DNA from: Comamonadaceae bacterium
GTDB lineage: Bacteria > Pseudomonadota > Gammaproteobacteria > Burkholderiales > Burkholderiaceae_C
Length of the DNA stretch: 42,342 nucleotides
Reading direction: 5' to 3'
NCBI GenBank assembly: GCA_947447355.1
Contig: CANFJF010000032.1
Span: forward strand, 1-42,342
Position numbers and translations under genes: made by a program. The notes under the pieces are model-generated. The model searched no databases, was not told the origin of the DNA, and saw nothing but the letters and a program-made list of their open reading frames with translations. Of this stretch, positions 17,129 to 25,099 are shown piece after piece. Position 1 is the first letter of the stretch; every line of letters starts with the position of its first letter.

Positions 17129-18094
17129 CTAATTTGAAAGCATCGAATTATGCAACTTCAAGTCGGCATTCGCCCTGCGTTCGGCGACATAAGCGGGTGC
17201 AGGATGCAGCGTCATGCTGGGTCCGGCCTTGGCCACTTGGCCAGGCACATCGTGGCCCACAATCGCTGGCATCTCGCGCGCCACTTGCAGCAAGCGATCC
17301 AGCGCCATGCCAGTGTCGTAGCCCATGGCATCCAACATGTGAACCGCGTCTTCGCTGCAGACATTGCCACTGGCACCGGGTGCATAAGGGCAGCCACCGA
17401 GTCCGCCTAGCGAACCGTCAAAACGCTCAATACCCCCCTGCACTGCGGCCAACACATTGGCCAGCCCCATGCCGCGCGTGTTGTGAAAATGCAGGGTGAG
17501 TTGCTGCGTCAGCTTGGCTTGCAAAGCGTCCACCAAACGGCTCACCTGCCCCGGATGCGCCATGCCCGTGGTGTCGCAAATGGTTAACCCACGCACACCC
17601 AGATCGGCAAAGCGCTGCGCCCACTGCAACACTTCTTGCTGCGTCACCCCGCCCTCCATCGGGCAGCCAAAGGCGCAAGACAAAGACACGTTGATGGGGG
17701 TCTGGCCGTCAACCCGTTTGATGACTTGCGTCAGCGCTGCAAAGCTGTGTTCGCGAGGCATTCGTAAGTTGGCCAAGTTGTGCGTCTCAGACACCGACAT
17801 CACCAGATTGAGTTCGTCGGCACGCGACTCTAGCGCCCGCTCTGCACCGCGCAAGTTAGGCACCAGCACGGTGTATTCCACACCAAGCGCGCGCTTGATG
17901 CGGCCCATCACTTCTTCGGCGTCACGCAGCATCGGAATCGCTTTGGGTGAGGTGAATGAAGTCACCTCGATCTTGGCATAGCCGCACTCGCTCAGTGCAT
18001 CAATCAATGCGATCTTGCTGTCGGTCGGCACAAATTCAGGCTCGATTTGAAAGCCATCACGTGTCGATACTTCGTTGAAATAAAGTCGTTTCAT
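17129..18094 (-). CDS. Hydroxymethylglutaryl-CoA lyase-like enzyme (HMGL family)
   Basis: TIM-barrel C-C lyase of 321 aa that cleaves 3-hydroxy-acyl-CoAs to acetyl-CoA plus a keto acid. The first motif is EVSTRDGFQ where HMG-CoA lyases have EVGPRDGLQ; the Arg-Asp pair is kept. The metal-binding HFHNTRG (about residue 206) and the flexible Cys loop GLGGCPYAPGASGNV (about residue 235) are intact. Start ATG 18094 overlaps the CoA transferase stop by four bases (ATGA), so the two are coupled. True HMG-CoA lyase (leucine degradation) or a related citramalyl/hydroxyacyl-CoA lyase are both possible; the neighbours favour a dedicated catabolic role. Confidence 0.87.
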   Translation of the reverse strand: MKRLYFNEVSTRDGFQIEPEFVPTDSKIALIDALSECGYAKIEVTSFTSPKAIPMLRDAEEVMGRIKRALGVEYTVLVPNLRGAERALESRADELNLVMSVSETHNLANLRMPREHSFAALTQVIKRVDGQTPINVSLSCAFGCPMEGGVTQQEVLQWAQRFADLGVRGLTICDTTGMAHPGQVSRLVDALQAKLTQQLTLHFHNTRGMGLANVLAAVQGGIERFDGSLGGLGGCPYAPGASGNVCSEDAVHMLDAMGYDTGMALDRLLQVAREMPAIVGHDVPGQVAKAGPSMTLHPAPAYVAERRANADLKLHNSMLSN

Positions 18095-19323
18095 TTTTCA
18101 ATTCCTTCAACAATGCCGCGGTCATACAGGGCTTGAATTTGCGCGGGGGTTAAACCCACTTCACGCAACACAGCCAGGGTATCTTGCCCGACGTTGGGCG
18201 CGTTGCGGCGGTGCGAGCCCGGCGTGCGTGAGAGCTTGGGCACAATGCCGGGCACGGACAGCATGCTGCCGTCGTCCATCTGCACCTGCTGGATCATGCC
18301 GCGCGCTTGGTAATGCGGGTCAGCGGCGATGTCCGCCACCGTGTAAATTTTGCCAGCAGGCACCGAGGCCGCATCAAGCGCTGCGAGGACTTCATCGACG
18401 CTGTGCGCCGCTGTCCACAGCCCAATGGCGGCGTCCAGTTCCGCCACACGGCGCACACGCCCAGTGTTGTCGGCCAGCGCGGGATCGGCGCCCAGATCTG
18501 CGCGGTCAATCACCGTCATCAGCCGCTTGAAAATGCTGTCGCCATTGCCGGCGACCAAGGCATAAGCGCCTTCCTTGCACAGGTAAGCGTTGCTGGGCGC
18601 AATGCCCGGCAGCGCGCTACCGGCCGGCCCGCGCACAGCGCCAAAGGCGCTGTACTCGGGCAACAGGCTTTCCATGCAATTGAAGACCGCTTCATACAGC
18701 GCGACGTCGATCACCTGACCTTCGCCGGTCTTGGCGCGGTGTTGCAACGCCACCAAAATACCGATCACGCCATGCAGCGCGGCCAGCGTGTCGCCGATGC
18801 TGACACCGACGCGCACCGGCACGTGGTCGGGTTCGGCCGTCAAGTGGCGCAGACCGCCCATGGCCTCGGCCACCACGCCGAAGCCGGGGCGGTCGCGGTA
18901 CGGTCCGGTTTGGCCGTAACCGCTGATGCGCAGCATGATCAGACCGGGGTTGAGCTGGTGCAAATCGTCAGGGCCGAGGCCCCAAGCTTCCATCGCACCC
19001 GGCCGAAAATTCTCGATCACCACATCGCACTCAGCCGCCAGTGAGCGAACAATGTCTTGCGCCTCGGGCTGCCGCAAGTCGAGCGCGACCGAGCGTTTGT
19101 TGCGCGACTGCACCTGCCACCATACAGAGGTGCCGTCTTTCAGCAAGCGCCATTTGCGCAGCGGATCGCCAGTACCCAGGGTTTCAATCTTGATGACGTC
19201 GGCACCGAAATCAGCGAGTGTCTTGGCTGCAAAGGGGCCGGCGATCAACTGACCGAGTTCGAGGACTTTGAGGCCACTCAGGGCCGCGGCGCAGAGGGTG
19301 TTGGGTGATTTAGGAATGGACAT
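18091..19323 (-). CDS. CaiB/BaiF-family (type III) CoA transferase
   Basis: Transfers CoA between an acyl-CoA and a free carboxylic acid by way of an Asp-linked intermediate. The chosen ATG at 19323 gives about 410 aa starting MSIPKSPNTL; an in-frame GTG at 19353 would add ten residues. Type III motifs: GLKVLELGQLIAGPFAAKTL, then LADFGADVIKIE; SRNKRSVALDLR; the catalytic Asp in RVGVSIGDTLAALHG (about residue 170); and GEGQVIDVALYE. It overlaps the HMGL-like gene by ATGA and follows the LysR gene by about 33 bp. It probably activates the acid cleaved by the lyase. Confidence 0.92.
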   Translation of the reverse strand: MSIPKSPNTLCAAALSGLKVLELGQLIAGPFAAKTLADFGADVIKIETLGTGDPLRKWRLLKDGTSVWWQVQSRNKRSVALDLRQPEAQDIVRSLAAECDVVIENFRPGAMEAWGLGPDDLHQLNPGLIMLRISGYGQTGPYRDRPGFGVVAEAMGGLRHLTAEPDHVPVRVGVSIGDTLAALHGVIGILVALQHRAKTGEGQVIDVALYEAVFNCMESLLPEYSAFGAVRGPAGSALPGIAPSNAYLCKEGAYALVAGNGDSIFKRLMTVIDRADLGADPALADNTGRVRRVAELDAAIGLWTAAHSVDEVLAALDAASVPAGKIYTVADIAADPHYQARGMIQQVQMDDGSMLSVPGIVPKLSRTPGSHRRNAPNVGQDTLAVLREVGLTPAQIQALYDRGIVEGIEK

Positions 19324-19356
19324 CCGAGGAGTGTGCCTCGTGCCGGCTGCCACTGT

Positions 19357-20322
19357 CTATTGCTTCTTAAGGCGGGGAGCTTTCGCCTTTTGCGAAGCCT
19401 TGAAGCGCTCAGGCCCGACGTCGGCCAGAAATCGAACGAAATCCAGAATCCCCGGATCCGCTTCGCCCGCCCGCGTCGCGACCATCATGCGACGCCGCGC
19501 CCAAGCATCGGCGAGCGGGCGACTGACGAGCATCATGGACTGAATGATCGGCAAGGCCGCCGCTTTGGGCAAGATGGCAATGCCCAAACCCGAGGCGACC
19601 AAGTGGCAGACCGCGTCGAAACTGCGCACCTGCATGCGCAGCTTCAAAGGCACGCCAGCGGCTTGAGCCGTTTGCTGTTGGCGCGTCAACATGGCCGCAC
19701 CGGTGTTCAGGCCGATGTAGTCCTCCGCCAAGGTTTCCACGAAGCCGATGGTGCTGCGCGCCGACGCCAAGCGATGCCGGGCTGGCAGCACCAGCACCAA
19801 CTCGTCGTGTGCAAAAAGCTGCATGTCGAGGCCATTAGCGTCCGGGCCTTCCACCAAAATACCGACATCTGCCCGACCGTCTCGCAACGAAGCGACCACC
19901 ACTTCCGACACCTGCTCTTCCAGGTCAATGCGAACTTGCGGCTTGGCCACGCTGTAGGTGGCGAGCAGCGGCGGCAAAAACTGGCTGATGGCGGCGGTGC
20001 TGGCCCACAAACGAATATGCCGCGCCACACCTTGCTGCAAGTCGCTCAGTTCAGCACCCAGCAAGCCCATTTGCTGGAGCAAGACAAGACCGTGTTTGGC
20101 AAATATTTTGCCGGCGGGTGTAGCCGTCAGGCCGCGCGCATGGCGCTCAAACAAAGCCCCGCCCAGCGCGGTTTCAAGGTCACGAATGCGCCTGCTCGCT
20201 GCGGCCAAAGCCAAATGCGACTCGCGCGCCGCGGCGGTCAGGCTGCCGGTGCGCACGCAGGCCACCGCCAGTTGGATCGACACCATGTCGAAGCGGGCTA
20301 AGTTGTAGGAAAGGATTGTCAC
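19357..20322 (-). CDS. LysR-type transcriptional regulator
   Basis: A 321-aa regulator with an N-terminal winged helix-turn-helix (ACVRTGSLTAAARESHLALA, then AASRRIRDLE, about residues 22-52) and a periplasmic-binding-like effector domain (from about residue 95). GTG at 20322 gives the RFDMVSIQLAV beginning seen in this LysR subgroup; ATG at 20286 would trim 12 residues. It is codirectional with, and just upstream of, the CoA transferase, unlike the classical divergent LysR arrangement, so the operon and regulator may share one promoter in the 20323-20445 gap, which also serves the divergent biotin operon. Confidence 0.9.
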   Translation of the reverse strand: MTILSYNLARFDMVSIQLAVACVRTGSLTAAARESHLALAAASRRIRDLETALGGALFERHARGLTATPAGKIFAKHGLVLLQQMGLLGAELSDLQQGVARHIRLWASTAAISQFLPPLLATYSVAKPQVRIDLEEQVSEVVVASLRDGRADVGILVEGPDANGLDMQLFAHDELVLVLPARHRLASARSTIGFVETLAEDYIGLNTGAAMLTRQQQTAQAAGVPLKLRMQVRSFDAVCHLVASGLGIAILPKAAALPIIQSMMLVSRPLADAWARRRMMVATRAGEADPGILDFVRFLADVGPERFKASQKAKAPRLKKQ

Positions 20323-20445
20323 GAGAATTCAGTTTTAGGCATTATCCCAGCCGCGCCCTAAAGGGTTTCAAGTTCGCCCTGCTACCATCAGCGCTCGACC
20401 ATTTTTCTGTTTTTTTCGTTAGCATTCAGCCCCTTGTAAGACCCG

Positions 20446-21186
20446 ATGTCCCGCGTTCATAGTCCTTCAGACCCGACCCCGATCCAGATGGATCACGTGC
20501 GTCTGCTGCGCGGCACGACGATCGTCTTTGACAACTTAACGCTTCGGCTGAATGAATCACGCATTGGCTTGATTGGCGACAACGGCTCCGGAAAAAGCAG
20601 CCTCTTCCGCCTCATTTGCGGTCTAGAAAAACCGCAATCGGGCAACGTTTCAGTCTGGGGCCAAGACACACAGAGCAAGCCCGCCAAACGCGTTGGGCTG
20701 GTCGGCATGATGTTCCAGAACCCCGACGACCAGATCATCTTTCCGACCGTTGAGGAAGAACTCGCCTTGAGCCTCAGCCCGAACGGACTGTCCCGCAAAG
20801 TCAATTGCCAGGAAGCTAGAGCGGTGCTGACTGCGCGCGGCTTGGGGCATTGGGCTGAGCGGGCCATTGGCAGCCTCAGCCAAGGTCAACGCCAGCATGT
20901 ATGTTGGCTCGCTTTGATGATCGCGTCACCCAAGTCCGTGCTGCTGGACGAGCCATTTTCAAGCTTGGATTTACCAGGGCGCGGGATGCTCGACTTGGAG
21001 ATTTTGAAGGCCAAGCAACAAGTCATTGTGTCGACCCATTTGCTCGACCACGTTCGGGGGTTTGAGCGTGTGATCTGGCTTGAAAAAGGCCAAGCCCGGG
21101 GCGATGGCGACGGCGCTAGCGTTTGCGCAGCTTATGAAGCCGATGTGGCGGCACGCTGCCAGTCAGATCACTTGAACATCGACTAA
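20446..21186 (+). CDS. bioM: Biotin ECF transporter ATPase BioM
   Basis: ABC-type ATPase of 246 aa that powers the energy-coupling-factor biotin transporter. Walker A is GDNGSGKSS (about residue 47), the Q-loop MMFQNPDDQIIFPTVEEE has the ECF-type form, the signature is LSQGQRQ, Walker B is VLLDEPFSSLD, and the switch His is in VSTHLLDH. The neighbouring bioN and bioY identify the substrate. It is the first gene of a five-gene plus-strand operon, divergent from the LysR gene. I could not find a BirA- or BioR-type operator in the 123-bp upstream gap. Confidence 0.9.
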   Translation: MSRVHSPSDPTPIQMDHVRLLRGTTIVFDNLTLRLNESRIGLIGDNGSGKSSLFRLICGLEKPQSGNVSVWGQDTQSKPAKRVGLVGMMFQNPDDQIIFPTVEEELALSLSPNGLSRKVNCQEARAVLTARGLGHWAERAIGSLSQGQRQHVCWLALMIASPKSVLLDEPFSSLDLPGRGMLDLEILKAKQQVIVSTHLLDHVRGFERVIWLEKGQARGDGDGASVCAAYEADVAARCQSDHLNID

Positions 21187-21196
21187 AGCTATTCGC

Positions 21197-21790
21197 ATGG
21201 GTAGTTTTTACAGCGACCACCGCACTTGGCTGCATGCGGTTTCGGCATCCCTCAAACTGCTGTTGCTGGCCATCTTCGGCACGACGCTTTACGTGTTGAA
21301 TAACGCATTGGTTTTGCTTGCTTGTTCTGCGCTGTGTCTGCTGCTGTTTGCATCACTCGGACGGGCCACGCTACCGGCGCTAAAAATATTGACCATGGTT
21401 TTCGTTACCGGGCTGCTGATCACAGCATTTCATGCCTATCTGCAGCAGCCTTTGCTGGGCATGGTCAGCGCGCTGCGTTTGTTGAGTGCTTCACTGCTGG
21501 GTTTCGCGCTAATGCTGACGACCCGGTCGAACGACTTGCTAGACGTCCTCGAAAGTTTGTTATCGCCGCTAGACCGTATTGGTGTCAAATCAAGTGCGTT
21601 GGCTTTGCAAGTCGCGTTGATGCTTCGTTTCACCGAGCACTTTTTCATTCAGTGGAAACGGCTTGACGATGCGCACCGCGTACGGACCGGAAAATCGGGC
21701 GGCTTTAAACTGTTGGCGCCGTTGACGATCCGCATGCTGACTTCAGCTCAGCGCGTGGCAGATGCGCTTGAGTTGCGACTTCCGCCTTGA
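21197..21790 (+). CDS. bioN: Biotin ECF transporter transmembrane protein BioN
   Basis: A 197-aa EcfT-type membrane protein. It has several hydrophobic helices (LKLLLLAIFGTTLYVL, ALVLLACSALCLLLFASL, LTMVFVTGLLITAFHAYL and others). The cytosolic coupling segment near residue 160 contains DDAHRVRTGKSGG and ends in VADALELR, resembling the Arg-containing motifs that contact the ATPase. It starts 10 bp after bioM and overlaps the possible TTG start of bioY at its stop. Confidence 0.88.
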   Translation: MGSFYSDHRTWLHAVSASLKLLLLAIFGTTLYVLNNALVLLACSALCLLLFASLGRATLPALKILTMVFVTGLLITAFHAYLQQPLLGMVSALRLLSASLLGFALMLTTRSNDLLDVLESLLSPLDRIGVKSSALALQVALMLRFTEHFFIQWKRLDDAHRVRTGKSGGFKLLAPLTIRMLTSAQRVADALELRLPP

Positions 21791-21819
21791 ATCACCCTCA
21801 CCGACATAAACCTTTCAAC

Positions 21820-22395
21820 ATGACCTCCTCTCGTTCCAGCGGACTCGCCTACGTCTCACTATTCGCCGCATTGGTGGCCGTCTTCGGTCTGATCCCCAAA
21901 ATTGACTTACCCTTGGGCGTGCCCATCACGCTGCAAACACTGGGCGTCATGCTGGCGGGCTGCATGCTCGGCCCGAAAAGAGCACTGCAAGCGCTGCTGC
22001 TGTTTCTCGCAGCCGTAGCGGTGGGTTTGCCACTGCTGTCGGGTGGCCGCGGCGGCTTGGGCGTGTTCGTCGCGCCAGCCAGCGGCTATCTGATCGGCTT
22101 TCCCATCGGCGCTATGGCCACGGGTTTGCTGATGGCGTTTTTGCCCGTCAACTCGCCACGCCGCGCGGCGATCAGCGCCTTTTTTGCGTCGGCTGTCGGT
22201 GGTGTTGTGACCATCCACGTCTGCGGTGTGATTGGCTTGGTCGTGCTGGCCAAGCTGAGTTGGACGCAAGCCTTCTGGGGCACCTTGGTCTTTGTACCGG
22301 GCGACTTGATCAAGTGCGTCTTGTGCGCCATCGTGGTTCACTCGGTGGCTCGCGGCTTGCCGGATTGGCGCTTTGGTGGCCGATCGTTTCAATAA
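21820..22395 (+). CDS. bioY: Biotin-binding S-component BioY
   Basis: High-affinity biotin-binding membrane protein of the ECF transporter. Family motifs are clear: IDLPLGVPITLQTLGVMLAG, then GLPLLSGGRGGLGVFVAPAS followed by GYLIGFPIG, and a terminal WGTLVFVPGDLIKCVL. ATG 21820 gives 191 aa; an in-frame TTG at 21787 would overlap the bioN stop and add 11 residues. Its end overlaps the ligase gene by about 20 bp. In a few bacteria BioY works alone; here BioM and BioN are present. Confidence 0.95.
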   Translation: MTSSRSSGLAYVSLFAALVAVFGLIPKIDLPLGVPITLQTLGVMLAGCMLGPKRALQALLLFLAAVAVGLPLLSGGRGGLGVFVAPASGYLIGFPIGAMATGLLMAFLPVNSPRRAAISAFFASAVGGVVTIHVCGVIGLVVLAKLSWTQAFWGTLVFVPGDLIKCVLCAIVVHSVARGLPDWRFGGRSFQ

Positions 22396-23848
22396 CCCAG
22401 ACCCGCTGACTGATCTGGTCCATGCGCCACTGGCGCACTGGGCCAGCGTGCGCGGGGAGACCGTGGCAATCAGTGACGGCAGCAGTCATCTAACGTTTTC
22501 TGAGCTGAACGCGGCGGTTCTGCAACGGGCCGCAGCCCTGTCGAAAGCGCAAGCACCAGCCACGCTTCTGGTGGACGACAGCGCGACATCCCTTCATCAG
22601 CTTGTGGAGTTTTTGGCCGTCATCAGCAGTGGTCGTTGTGCGGCCATCGCTGATCCGGATTGGCCTGCCGCCGTGCGAGAAACAATGCGCGAGCAGATCA
22701 GCCAACTGCCGACTGTCCTGCAGGAGCTTCAAACCACTTCACCTTTTTATATCGGCTTCACCTCCGGTAGCACTGGCTTACCCAAAGGCTTCAGGCGCCA
22801 CCACCGTTCCTGGACCGAGAGTTTTCGGGTCTGCGTCGACACCTTCGGGCCGGACGCTGCCAGCGGCATCTTGTCGCCCGGACGCAGTTCGCACTCTTTG
22901 TTTTTGTTCGGCATGTTGCTGGGCATTTGGACGGGCGCGGGCGTGGTGATTCAAGAGCAATTTTCTGCGTCGCGCGCCCTAGACACCTTGCGACAAGGCC
23001 GCACGCCGTGCCTGATCGCCGTGCCGAGCCAGCTGATATTAATGATCGAATGGGCGGCCCGGCATGCCATCGCTCCGATGGAGGCGACCCGCTTGATCAT
23101 GATCAGCGGTGCGCGCTGGGCACGCCACCGAACAGCAGAGCTGCAAGCGCTGTTTCCCCAAGCCCGCATCATCGAGTTTTACGGTGCCTCAGAAACCAGC
23201 TTCATCGCCTGGATGGACGCCGACGTGAACGCGCCTGCCCAGATCGTTGGCCAGCCCTTTGGCAATGTCCAAATTGACATCCGAGATGCCGAAGCACTCG
23301 GCAGTCCGGGCTTGATATTTGTCCGCAGCCCCATGCTCTTCATGGACTACATGGGGACTGAAACAGACGCCACAGCGGCCATTCGTGACGGCGATTGGCT
23401 CTCGGTGCGGGACATGGGTCAGATGGACGAGCAAGGCCGGCTGTGCTTAGCCGGAAGGCAAAACAGGATGATCACCACACAGGGGAAAAACCTGTTTCCG
23501 GAGGAGTTGGAATCGGTCTTGACCGCGCACCCCGGCATCGCCAAGGCGTCGGTGCAGGGCGTGGCGGATGCTTTGCGTGGTACGAAGGTCGTGGTTGTTG
23601 TGCAGCCCGCCCCTGCTCAAGCGGGTGAGCTTCATGCGGCCGAACTCTCCGCTTGGTGTCGCGCCAAGCTTGAAGCGTACAAAACGCCGAAGCGCTACTT
23701 TGTGTGCAATGACTGGCCTCTGACGGCCAGCGGCAAAACGGATCACGCAGCGCTGGCGCTACGCTTGCAAGATCATCTCAAGAACAAAAGTAACCTCACC
23801 CACCAGCACACGCCATGCCCGACGCCATGTCTTTACCCGCTGCTTTGA
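22376..23848 (+). CDS. AMP-dependent acyl-CoA synthetase linked to biotin uptake
   Basis: ANL-superfamily adenylate-forming ligase of about 490 aa. Core motifs: A3 P-loop YIGFTSGSTGLPKGFRRHH, A5 EFYGASETSF, A8 RLCLAGRQNRMITTQGKNLF, and the catalytic Lys near the C-terminus in PLTASGKTDHAAL. GTG 22376 or TTG 22373 is the likely start, inside the bioY end. A bioY-ligase-thiolase order recalls the B. subtilis yhfU (bioY)-yhfT-yhfS cluster, where the ligase and thiolase functions are not settled. It could activate a biotin precursor such as a dicarboxylate or a medium-chain acid (inference). Confidence 0.86.
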   Translation: MADRFNNPDPLTDLVHAPLAHWASVRGETVAISDGSSHLTFSELNAAVLQRAAALSKAQAPATLLVDDSATSLHQLVEFLAVISSGRCAAIADPDWPAAVRETMREQISQLPTVLQELQTTSPFYIGFTSGSTGLPKGFRRHHRSWTESFRVCVDTFGPDAASGILSPGRSSHSLFLFGMLLGIWTGAGVVIQEQFSASRALDTLRQGRTPCLIAVPSQLILMIEWAARHAIAPMEATRLIMISGARWARHRTAELQALFPQARIIEFYGASETSFIAWMDADVNAPAQIVGQPFGNVQIDIRDAEALGSPGLIFVRSPMLFMDYMGTETDATAAIRDGDWLSVRDMGQMDEQGRLCLAGRQNRMITTQGKNLFPEELESVLTAHPGIAKASVQGVADALRGTKVVVVVQPAPAQAGELHAAELSAWCRAKLEAYKTPKRYFVCNDWPLTASGKTDHAALALRLQDHLKNKSNLTHQHTPCPTPCLYPLL

Positions 23849-24999
23849 TCGCCGGCTGGGCACGCAGCGCTGTGGCACCACACGGCGGCACTTTTGGCGC
23901 GTTGCAAGCACATGAGATCGCAGCGCCCGTCATTCAGGCTTTGCTGAAGCGCGCCGGCATCGGCCCTGAATCGGTAAATGCCGTGGTCGTCGGCAATGCT
24001 TTGGGCGCGGGCGGAAATCCGGCGCGTCTGGTGGCGCTGGCGGCCGGCTTGCCGGATCACTCTGCGGCCTTTTCCATTGACACGCAATGTTGCTCGGGTC
24101 TGGATGCCGTGTCGATGGCGGTTGGGCTGATCGCCTCGGGGCAAGCGTCTGTGGTCATCGCCGGGGGAGTTGAGGCGTGGAGCCGATCACCCATCCGGCA
24201 ACATCGCCCCTTGCGTGAAGGCGATGCCGCCGTGGCCTATGAGCGGCCCGCGTTTGCGCCTGACCCGGCCCGCGACCCTGACATGCTGGCCTCTGCCGCC
24301 CGCTACGCCGCAGCGCAGGGCTGGACGCGCACAGCGCAGGACGCTTATGCGCAGCAGACCCATGAGCGCGCCTTGGCGCATCAAGCCTTCTTGGCCGATG
24401 AAATCATCTGCATCAACGGCTTGGCGCACGACTCGTATCCGCGGCGCATCTCTAGCGCACTGGCCGCTCGCATGCCGGCAGTGGCGAGGCATGGGGAAAC
24501 TGAGTCAGAGGAAGCTGAAAGCACTGACTGCTCTCTCAGCGCCTTGAGCATTTCAGCCAAAGCTGATGGGGCAGGCTTCGTGCTGCTGGCCAGCCCGGAG
24601 GCTTGTAGGGCGCTGGGGCTGCAACCCAAGGCCGCCTGGATCGCATCAGTCTCAGTCGGATGCCCGCCTGAAATACCTTTGCTTGCAGCGGAGACGGCAG
24701 CGCGCACTGTGTTGTCGCGGGCCGGTTTGGTATCCGCCGACGCGCTGGCTGTGATTGAGCTGCACGATGCCTTTGCGGTGCAAGGCTTGAGTTTTTGCAA
24801 AGCCCTGAGCATTGATTCGCTGAGGATAAACCGAGGCGGTGGCGGTTTGGCACGGGGCCACCCGATTGGAGCGTCTGCCGCCGTTGCATTGGTGCGCGTG
24901 CTGGCCGAGTTGGCCCTTGAAAAGCCATCGTCTTTCGGCCTGACGGCTGTCGCCGGTGCTGGCGGTTTGGGTGCCTCAGCAATTATTCAACGACTGTAG
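23815..24999 (+). CDS. Thiolase-family protein lacking the second catalytic Cys
   Basis: Thiolase-fold protein of 394 aa. The nucleophilic Cys region is DTQCCSGLDAVSMAVGL (about residue 90), and the active-site His motif is GGGLARGHPIGASAAV (about residue 345). Two departures from biosynthetic or degradative thiolases are visible. The NEAF loop reads LHDAFAVQGL, and the C-terminal motif that should be CxGGG reads VAGAGGLGASAII, with Ala where the proton-shuttling Cys belongs. It overlaps the ligase gene by 34 bp, an unusually tight coupling. The reaction is probably not a standard acetoacetyl-CoA thiolysis. Confidence 0.87.
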   Translation: MPDAMSLPAALIAGWARSAVAPHGGTFGALQAHEIAAPVIQALLKRAGIGPESVNAVVVGNALGAGGNPARLVALAAGLPDHSAAFSIDTQCCSGLDAVSMAVGLIASGQASVVIAGGVEAWSRSPIRQHRPLREGDAAVAYERPAFAPDPARDPDMLASAARYAAAQGWTRTAQDAYAQQTHERALAHQAFLADEIICINGLAHDSYPRRISSALAARMPAVARHGETESEEAESTDCSLSALSISAKADGAGFVLLASPEACRALGLQPKAAWIASVSVGCPPEIPLLAAETAARTVLSRAGLVSADALAVIELHDAFAVQGLSFCKALSIDSLRINRGGGGLARGHPIGASAAVALVRVLAELALEKPSSFGLTAVAGAGGLGASAIIQRL

Positions 25000-25048
25000 G
25001 TAACTCAAATTCACGGACGCTGCACCGACCGCTGCAGGATATTCACCG

Positions 25049-25075
25049 AAAAAGTCCGTCCATGCCCGTGGACGG
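25049..25075 (-). terminator. Intrinsic terminator after the D,D-carboxypeptidase gene
   Basis: On the minus strand CCGTCCA, loop CGGGCA, TGGACGG forms a seven-pair stem (25056-25075), followed by ACTTTTTC. It sits 25 bp past the stop of the 25100..26350 gene. It lies also in the convergent gap after the thiolase gene. Confidence 0.8.
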
Positions 25076-25099
25076 CTCTTCTGCAACGAAACTTAGCGT

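Noticed and set aside
19333..20301. Plus-strand open frame of 322 codons opposite the LysR gene
   Set aside because: Mirror frame of a clear LysR regulator in GC-rich DNA; no recognisable motif.
20323..20445. BirA- or BioR-type biotin operator ahead of bioM
   Set aside because: I looked for TTGTAAACC/GGTTTACAA and TTATCTATAA-like dyads and found none convincing.
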